From Asparagopsis taxiformis (lineage: Eukaryota; Rhodophyta; Florideophyceae; Bonnemaisoniales; Bonnemaisoniaceae): 64,000 nt of DNA. Where the stretch lies: the NCBI GenBank assembly GCA_030407315.1, contig JALQPE010002316.1, positions 1 through 64,000 of the forward strand, given 5' to 3'. This document shows positions 58,229 through 64,000 of this stretch, in pieces. The notes below the pieces were generated by a model, which saw only the letters and a program-made list of their open reading frames with translations, was not told the DNA's origin and did no database searches. The translations under genes were made by a program, and so were the position numbers. Positions within the stretch are counted from its first letter, which is position 1. Every line of letters starts with the position of its first letter.

Positions 58229-58427
58229 TGATTTGAATTAAAATTTGGGCTATTCTCAAAAACATGCACATGTGAACATGTTTTTGACATGGGGGTGTGC
58301 CGTACGGCACAATCGACCCGCCCAAATCGTTGATTTTTTACAATTTTCTTGTGCCCGAAATTTTAGAATTTCTGGGCTGGCCAGCAGTGCAATCGAGCTG
58401 GACATCCACCGGACGTCCATTTCAGGT
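58229..58427 (+). repeat. MITE copy
   Basis: Complete copy, same orientation as 57728. The preceding ccgttgtggccaaatt segment is also shared between copies, so larger units were duplicated. Confidence 0.85.
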
Positions 58428-58618
58428 TGGTCGTGAGAGAGTGGGGTGGGACCATGATGGAACAAGGACCAAGACCTGTCCCTGGCGTATTGAGCCTGAA
58501 ATTGACCCTTCGTCAGACGCCATTTAGCCTTACAGTTAGTGCTTACAGAAGCCAGTGACAACCCCACTCGGGGCGGCGGCCGGTGCCTGGGGCCGTTGTG
58601 GCCAAATTAGACACCTTG

Positions 58619-58790
58619 ATTTGAATTAAATTTTGGGCTATTCTCAAAAACATGCACATGTGAACATGTTTTTGAGATGGGGGTGTGCCGTACGGCACAA
58701 TCGACCGCCCAAATCAAGGTTTTTTACAATATTTTTGCTGCCCGAAATTCTACAATTTCTGGGCTGGCCAGTAATGCATTAGCTATCTGC
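58619..58790 (+). repeat. MITE copy, 3' truncated
   Basis: Same family, ending after ctgggctggccagtaatgca without the ggacgtcc end. Confidence 0.8.
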
Positions 58791-59317
58791 TCTAAACCGA
58801 TTCTAACAAGCAGAAAGAATCCTCTCCTTCATGACGATGCTCTCGAATTGAGTGCAATGCAACGGACTCCCTCCAGGAGAACGACAAAGCATCGTCTTTT
58901 GCAAGGCATTTCCGTACGAAAAATAATCGAAAAACATATTTGACTTTAACCTAACAGCTATCGCGAGCACCGTACTCAGCTATATTTCCTCTGTAATTTC
59001 CTTCCTCCAACCAATCAATAGCCGCTTGGTCACAGGCTTAAAAGCCTTCCACTATCTGTCCTATCCATCGAAGACCCTCGGAGGGTTCGATCCAGGCCTT
59101 CATCACCCATGATGGGTGTGCAACCCGAGAAATTGAAAATGGAACATATTGCGACAGGGACGAGATATCATTCAATGAAAGAGAAGTTCTCTTTCGTTTA
59201 CTTTTTTCTAACAAGATTCTAAACGTCTACAAACCCTATGTCGTCCGTCCGTTTTCATCCCGGAGAGATGTGGATGTGAGGTAAGACGCAGTGGTGATGT
59301 TGTGTTGATTCCCACAG
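58791..59317. other. intergenic, no gene seen
   Basis: A tRNA T-arm-like gggttcgatcc at about 59083 has no matching cloverleaf. Nothing else supportable. Confidence 0.35.
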
Positions 59318-59625
59318 ACGGAGGTGGAGGAGGTGGCTACGGAGGAAGCCTGGAGAACTTCTCCGGTACTGACATCTCACGTGTTGAACATGTGAGATGT
59401 CAGTACCCATGGATGAGAAGAAAAACATGTTGAGGTCCGGTTCGGATATTGTTGCCATTAACGGAGGCGGAGGAGGCGGCTACGGTGGAAGCCTGCAGAA
59501 CATGTGACTCACATCTCGGAGATGTCAGTACCCATGGATGAGAAGAAAAGCATGTTGAGGTGCGGTTCGGATATTCGATCCATTAACGGAGGTGGTGGAG
59601 GAGGCTATGGTGGAAGCCTGGAGAA
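59318..59625 (+). repeat. three glycine-rich-encoding repeats around a hairpin
   Basis: Blocks at 59318-59361, 59461-59500 and 59586-59625 each encode GGGGGGYGGSLE-type peptide, in different reading phases. Between the first two lies a hairpin (59365-59407) with 19-base arms ggtactgacatctcac(a/g)tg and one mismatch. A third-block frame runs 59504-59701. It may be the remnant of a glycine-rich tail such as that of a GRDP gene; weak inference. Confidence 0.55.
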
Positions 59626-59922
59626 GAATAGAATAGTCCTATACCCATGGATCACAAGAAAACGTTGTTGGGCTCCTTTTCGAAGCCCATTCGTCTCTTG
59701 AATAAATTTAGCACCCAAATCATATACGATTGCCGAGTTGACACCCCGTATGTCTCGTTGGTAGAAATAGCAGGGGTTCCACCACTCAGCTGGCGGGAAG
59801 TAGTTACTGATTATATGAGATATGGCTTAGCTCCCGCCAAAACCGATAGCTCTGGGCTCAGGTTCTCCAAATGTGGTTATACGAATGTGTTCTGACAATG
59901 CTAGAAGACGAATATCTGCATC

Positions 59923-60120
59923 CTGATTTGAATTAAAATTTGGGCTATTCTCAAAAACATGCACATGTGAACATGTTTTTGAGATGGGGGTGTGCCGTAC
60001 GGCACAATCGACCGCCGAAATCGATGTTTTTTGCAATATTTTTTCTGCCCGAAATTGTAGAATTTCTGGTCTGGCCAGCAATGCATCTGAGCTGGACATC
60101 CCCATGTCCAGTGGCCGTCC
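59923..60120 (+). repeat. MITE copy left of gene D
   Basis: Same family; the ggacgtcc-type end is degenerate and faces gene D. Confidence 0.85.
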
Positions 60121-60451
60121 GGATGTCGCTCACCTGGTAAGCGTGATGCACCTGTGACAACCTATGTGACTGCAGTCACAGCCGCCATGGCGGCCGTGCA
60201 GTACAACACTCAAAGACAGGGAATCACAATCTTTTTAAAATTTTTCTCTACCACGTATCCGTCACAACTTATTACCTACACCGGTTACGGGTTTCAAGAC
60301 CTTTCCAGTGCTGTGTACCCGTATACTCTGTTCCGTTCGATATCAACCAGTGTTCCTCACGAAAGAGTGCAAACGTCACGAGATACGTCGTCAAATTTGA
60401 CTGTCTCGCCGAGCGGTCGCCATCCTGTACCGAATTTCCACTCATTCCATT

Positions 60452-63400
60452 ATGACGAATAAGCGCAGGCGCAACAGCAATCCGATCGTTGACGACGCAA
60501 CCGTGCCAATTCTGCGCGAACCCGCTAGCCCTTGGGAGGATTCTAGTGACATGGGTACACGTCGAAACGTAGGTCGCGCCGCCCGCGAAACTACTCTCGC
60601 TGGCAAAGACTTCCTCCGCCTCTTGCTGGATTTATTCGCCCACTCAAGTTTCGCAGACTTGACGGACAAGCCGGGAGGTTTCACATACGCGGACCTTGGC
60701 GCTTGGGTTGCGCAGGGCACGGAAGAACAATTTGCGGCGCTGCAAGGTCGACTCAGCATGGCCTTCAGCGGTCGTTCGAAGAATGCTGGAGTCGAGGCGG
60801 ATGTTGCCGAAATCGTCATGGCAGAGATGAACGTTGAGCGAGCCAAGCAGATTGTTCGTCTGGCATTACCGATTGCCGAGTTTTCAAGACAGGATGAGCG
60901 TATCGGGCAATGGGTTGAGCACTGCATCCTTTCTGGGATCGTGCCGCAGACCTTCCTTATTGGATGTAACATGCTTCCTTCGCCACTACAGGCGCCGCAG
61001 CGCGGGGAACCAAGCGCCTTCGTTCTTGCTCCACCGGAAACGTTCGAGGTATTGATGTATTTCCAAGCGTTGTCTATCATCCGAAATCACAACAAGAACC
61101 TGCCGCGTCGCCGAATAGGCGACGCGGCCGAAGAGGGGAACGAAGCCGCACGCGTCCCAGCCCATCGGAAAAGCACTAATCGAGCTTGTTACGTGGTTCA
61201 AGTTTTATACCATGCTTGGACCGATGTGGCCTTCGCCGCAAAGTTTTCCAGCTTCGAAGAGTTGATGGCGCCGTACATCATTTTCGACAGCAGTGAGCAT
61301 TGGTTTGACGTGCTCGATGAAGGTCTATTCGCACCGATGGAGCAGAAGCTAGATCTCTACCACGACAAAGCTCCCCTATCTCATCCTGATGGATATGGTG
61401 GAAAAGTAGAGACAAGAACCAGTGCGCAGCACAGTGCATTTAGGGACCTTGTGAGGAAGTTCTTCGACCGGTTGCAGTTTCTTATCGTCAACCCGGACCT
61501 GTACACCTGGCCGGAGTCCGACCGCTGGGGGGCGCTGGAAATATACTTGTCAAGCGGAAATCCGGACAAGCTGCCAGCGTACTTTGACACCCTCGACGAA
61601 GACGTTATGGCTGTCCTCCGCCCGGCACCACAAGCCGCGGACGCAGAAAAGGTCCCCAAGCCGGTTGATGACACTCCCACTCGTCGCAACACAGGAGGGA
61701 GAGGTTTGGTTCCGTCGACAAGACACACAACCAGGCTTCAACTTGGACCTGGGAGGACCAGTCTTACTGCCCAAGGGCCGTCTCCCCCGTCACCGTCACC
61801 CCATGCGACAGAAGAGCAGGAAAGTGAAGGGCAGGCTCTCGCAAAGGACTTTCTTTCGAAAATGAGTCAGTATTGCCGGGTGTACGACGTCCCTTTCGAA
61901 GATTTGGTCAGTGCCGACGAGAGCCGAGAACACGTGCCCATCACGGGCAACGTTCAGCTCATTCTGACTGATCCGCCCTACAATGTTCGTCGTAAGAGGA
62001 ACGATTCCAACTCTTCGTACGACAGGCTAACTGCAGAAGATATGCAGGCTAGCATCGAAGTGTTTGACGAGCTGTTGCGCCCCGGTGGCCACGGCATCGT
62101 GTTCTGCTCCGTTTTGCAGTTCTACGAATGGTTCCATTACTTGGAAACGTACAAAGGACCGCAGTCAGAAGGCCCAACCGATGCTGCTGCCAGTGATGAC
62201 GGGTCGGATGAAGAAGAGGTTACGTCCATGAATTCGGACTCCGAAGCATCGCAGCACAGTGGCGAAGAAAGTGCGGATGAGGAGGAGGAGGACGAGGAGG
62301 AGGAGGACGTCGTTCGGAATTCAGTTTTCTTCGTTGACGAGGTACCTCTGTTGTTTGTCCGACTACCTGGGCACCTCTATCAAATGCCGGGGCGGAAGAG
62401 GTACCAACGCATGAACATGGCAGAGGTCGCTATCCACTTCTGGAAGCGAGGTGTTCCGTTCAAGACTGGAAGCGAGATGGTGGCCTATAGGAACCACGGA
62501 TACATGGACGGCACGTACCCGGCGTGGTGCAACGTCACCATCAATATGCCCGCCATCGATTCGAATGAGATGGTGTGGCGAACAAGGAGCACAACCGGTG
62601 CTACGGTCAGAGTTCGTGCAGAGCAGAAGAGCGTCGCTCTCATGATGGAGTTGATCAGCCAGCATTCACAGCCTGGTGATATTGTTGTCGATCCATTCTC
62701 TGGCACTTTCGCAACGGGAAAAGCAGCTATGAGCTTGCCTGAGCACCGTGTTTTCGTCGGCAGTGACATGGACAAATTGTGTGTGGCACGATCGCTTCCA
62801 AAGCTGTGTGCAGTCATGTCACGTGTAATTCTTTCAAACAACACTGACATGAGGGTCACGACAGAAGCGAAACAGAGTGCTGAGAAGTTCTTGGCGTCCC
62901 CCTCTGTCACGATGCGTACACAGAGGGAACGCAGGATCATCGAACCCCCACCTGGCCTTCCCCTGTACCAGAGGTTCCCGAAATATATTCGGCAGTACCT
63001 CTGGCAGCTGTGCCCAGAGTCGATTGCGTCGCACGAGCACATGGAAAAACCGGTACATTATTGGCCACCTTCCCTGCGCCGCTGGTTGCAAACTGAAAAC
63101 CCTCGCGTGATGCGGGCACACGATTGTGTTGCGAAAAAATTGAGCGTTCGACCATCGCTGATTAAGCATCCAAATGCAGGAAGAGGGCTCTTCGCTGAAC
63201 AGACATTTAATGTTGGCGACGAAGTATGTGCATACTACGGAACTGTTGTGTACTCTGATATGAGCAAGGAGTCGATGAGGTTCGCGTACGGAGAGGGTCA
63301 CATGGCGATAACGAAGGAAACATTCTTGATGTATGCCATCAAGCTGTATGCAACAGCGGAGGACGACGAAAACATCGAGCATCCAATTTGGATTGTTCCG

Positions 63401-63652
63401 GCTCCGTTCTGTTCGGCGCAGTTCATCAACGACCCGCGGTATTTGCGAGGTGAGGACACTCCGGCGGAAGACACCAGGCGGATGGCCAACGTCGAGTTTG
63501 TCGAGAACTACAGCAGCGGTTCGACGGGGAAGAAGCTCAAGGCGAAGGACCTAGAAAATCCGAAGATCATTGTAGTACGTGCAATCCGCGATATCCGTCC
63601 GGGGCAGGAGCTCTACGTTCATTATGGGACAGCGTTTAGAGCATGGAATTAG
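60452..63652 (+). CDS. gene D: beta-class DNA amino-methyltransferase / SET fusion
   Basis: Intact 1066-aa single-exon protein from ATG 60452; an AATAAA follows the stop at about 63684. Residues 1-390 are helical with no recognisable ParB box. A Pro/Ser-rich linker leads to the methyltransferase: motif IV DPPY at 507-510, LLRPGGHG about 40 residues on, an acidic insert (EEEEDEEEED) at about 607-620, and motif I DPFSGTFAT at about 747. The IV-before-I order marks a beta-class N6-adenine/N4-cytosine enzyme. The SET domain runs from about 895 to the end (GRGLFAEQTFNVGDE, FINDPRYLRG, GQELYVHYGTAF). It has the same methyltransferase-SET order as gene A, with clear motif similarity (VQL(V/I)LTDPP). 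Probably nuclear, methylating DNA and a protein; substrates unknown. As in gene A, motif I has an aromatic in place of its last Gly. Confidence 0.85.
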   Translation: MTNKRRRNSNPIVDDATVPILREPASPWEDSSDMGTRRNVGRAARETTLAGKDFLRLLLDLFAHSSFADLTDKPGGFTYADLGAWVAQGTEEQFAALQGRLSMAFSGRSKNAGVEADVAEIVMAEMNVERAKQIVRLALPIAEFSRQDERIGQWVEHCILSGIVPQTFLIGCNMLPSPLQAPQRGEPSAFVLAPPETFEVLMYFQALSIIRNHNKNLPRRRIGDAAEEGNEAARVPAHRKSTNRACYVVQVLYHAWTDVAFAAKFSSFEELMAPYIIFDSSEHWFDVLDEGLFAPMEQKLDLYHDKAPLSHPDGYGGKVETRTSAQHSAFRDLVRKFFDRLQFLIVNPDLYTWPESDRWGALEIYLSSGNPDKLPAYFDTLDEDVMAVLRPAPQAADAEKVPKPVDDTPTRRNTGGRGLVPSTRHTTRLQLGPGRTSLTAQGPSPPSPSPHATEEQESEGQALAKDFLSKMSQYCRVYDVPFEDLVSADESREHVPITGNVQLILTDPPYNVRRKRNDSNSSYDRLTAEDMQASIEVFDELLRPGGHGIVFCSVLQFYEWFHYLETYKGPQSEGPTDAAASDDGSDEEEVTSMNSDSEASQHSGEESADEEEEDEEEEDVVRNSVFFVDEVPLLFVRLPGHLYQMPGRKRYQRMNMAEVAIHFWKRGVPFKTGSEMVAYRNHGYMDGTYPAWCNVTINMPAIDSNEMVWRTRSTTGATVRVRAEQKSVALMMELISQHSQPGDIVVDPFSGTFATGKAAMSLPEHRVFVGSDMDKLCVARSLPKLCAVMSRVILSNNTDMRVTTEAKQSAEKFLASPSVTMRTQRERRIIEPPPGLPLYQRFPKYIRQYLWQLCPESIASHEHMEKPVHYWPPSLRRWLQTENPRVMRAHDCVAKKLSVRPSLIKHPNAGRGLFAEQTFNVGDEVCAYYGTVVYSDMSKESMRFAYGEGHMAITKETFLMYAIKLYATAEDDENIEHPIWIVPAPFCSAQFINDPRYLRGEDTPAEDTRRMANVEFVENYSSGSTGKKLKAKDLENPKIIVVRAIRDIRPGQELYVHYGTAFRAWN

Positions 63653-63683
63653 GGTCACGAAAGATGTTTTCATTTCGACTACA

Positions 63684-63689
63684 AATAAA
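63684..63689 (+). terminator. polyadenylation signal of gene D
   Basis: AATAAA about 30 bases after the stop codon. Confidence 0.6.
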
Positions 63690-63879
63690 GCTACGTTCCA
63701 GAGTTGAAGTATATCATATAATGCAGCATGTCCAGCCACCATTAGTCCAGGGTGAAACCTATTGAGCAGTACTCGCCTGTCAAAAACCAATCGTTCACAC
63801 TCTAGGTGCACTTCGTCCGAGCAGTGAACCTGACTGCTTGGATGCTGTTATGCGTGCAGATGCAAAATACACGACCAAG

Positions 63880-64000
63880 TTGAAATGGACGCCCGGTGGA
63901 TGTCCAGCTCAGTTGCATTGCTGTCCAGCCCAGAAATTCTACAATTCAGGGCAGAAAAAAATATTGCAAAAAACATCGATTTCAGCGGGTCGATTGTGCC
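63880..64000 (-). repeat. MITE copy right of gene D, cut by the window end
   Basis: Inverted relative to 59923-60120. The ggacg end again faces gene D; the window stops at gattgtgcc, within the central palindrome region. Confidence 0.85.

Noticed and set aside
58791..59120. tRNA gene near gggttcgatcc at about 59083
   Set aside because: No matching acceptor, D and anticodon stems could be paired.

Overview
This is a eukaryotic nuclear sequence from an intron-poor genome rich in mobile DNA. The evidence is ATG starts in good Kozak context without Shine-Dalgarno sites, AATAAA signals just after several stops, Ty3/gypsy retroelements with a chromodomain integrase, a Plavaka/CACTA-like transposase, a NACHT-WD40 gene and a DUF1399/GRDP gene. 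A red alga or a fungus would fit; the sequence alone does not decide.

Layout. 0.2-1.7 kb (+): a decayed unknown gene. 1.9-3.3 kb (-): an unknown, possibly Tudor-like gene that shares a 0.5 kb divergent promoter region with gene A. 3.8-7.3 kb (+), gene A: an intact single-exon protein with a ParB-like N-terminal domain, a beta-class DNA amino-methyltransferase and a C-terminal SET domain. 8.45-12.1 kb (-), gene B, and 13.7-16.8 kb (-), gene C: homologous proteins with a ParB-like domain, a low-complexity linker and a 2OG-Fe(II) oxygenase; both carry frameshifts. 18.1-21.9 kb (-): an intact Plavaka-like transposase. Four foldback arrays built from a 39-bp palindrome (7543-7971, 12298-12619, 13162-13444, 17594-17997) lie in the spaces between gene A, B, C and the transposase. 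60.45-63.65 kb (+), gene D: a second intact methyltransferase-SET fusion without a visible ParB domain, bracketed by inverted copies of a MITE.

The middle is nested mobile DNA: a palindromic 35-bp minisatellite (23.7-24.3 kb); a partial copy of a larger element interrupted by a gypsy LTR and decayed gag (27.3-32.3 kb); a CG-rich block (32.3-44.0 kb) with an unknown coiled-coil gene on + and a decayed gypsy chromovirus on -; and a roughly 9 kb element with near-identical 1.74 kb inverted repeats (45480-47222 and 52698-54440) that holds a decayed NACHT-WD40 gene and a broken DUF1399/GRDP gene. From 54.4 to 60 kb there are tandem repeats, MITEs and repeats encoding glycine-rich peptide.

The most interesting content is the combination of ParB-like domains with DNA methyltransferase plus SET (candidate writers) and with 2OG oxygenase (candidate erasers or modifiers), in one cluster with a transposase and palindromic arrays. 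I infer a mobile-element-linked DNA/chromatin modification system. The domain calls rest on visible motifs; the joint function is inference.
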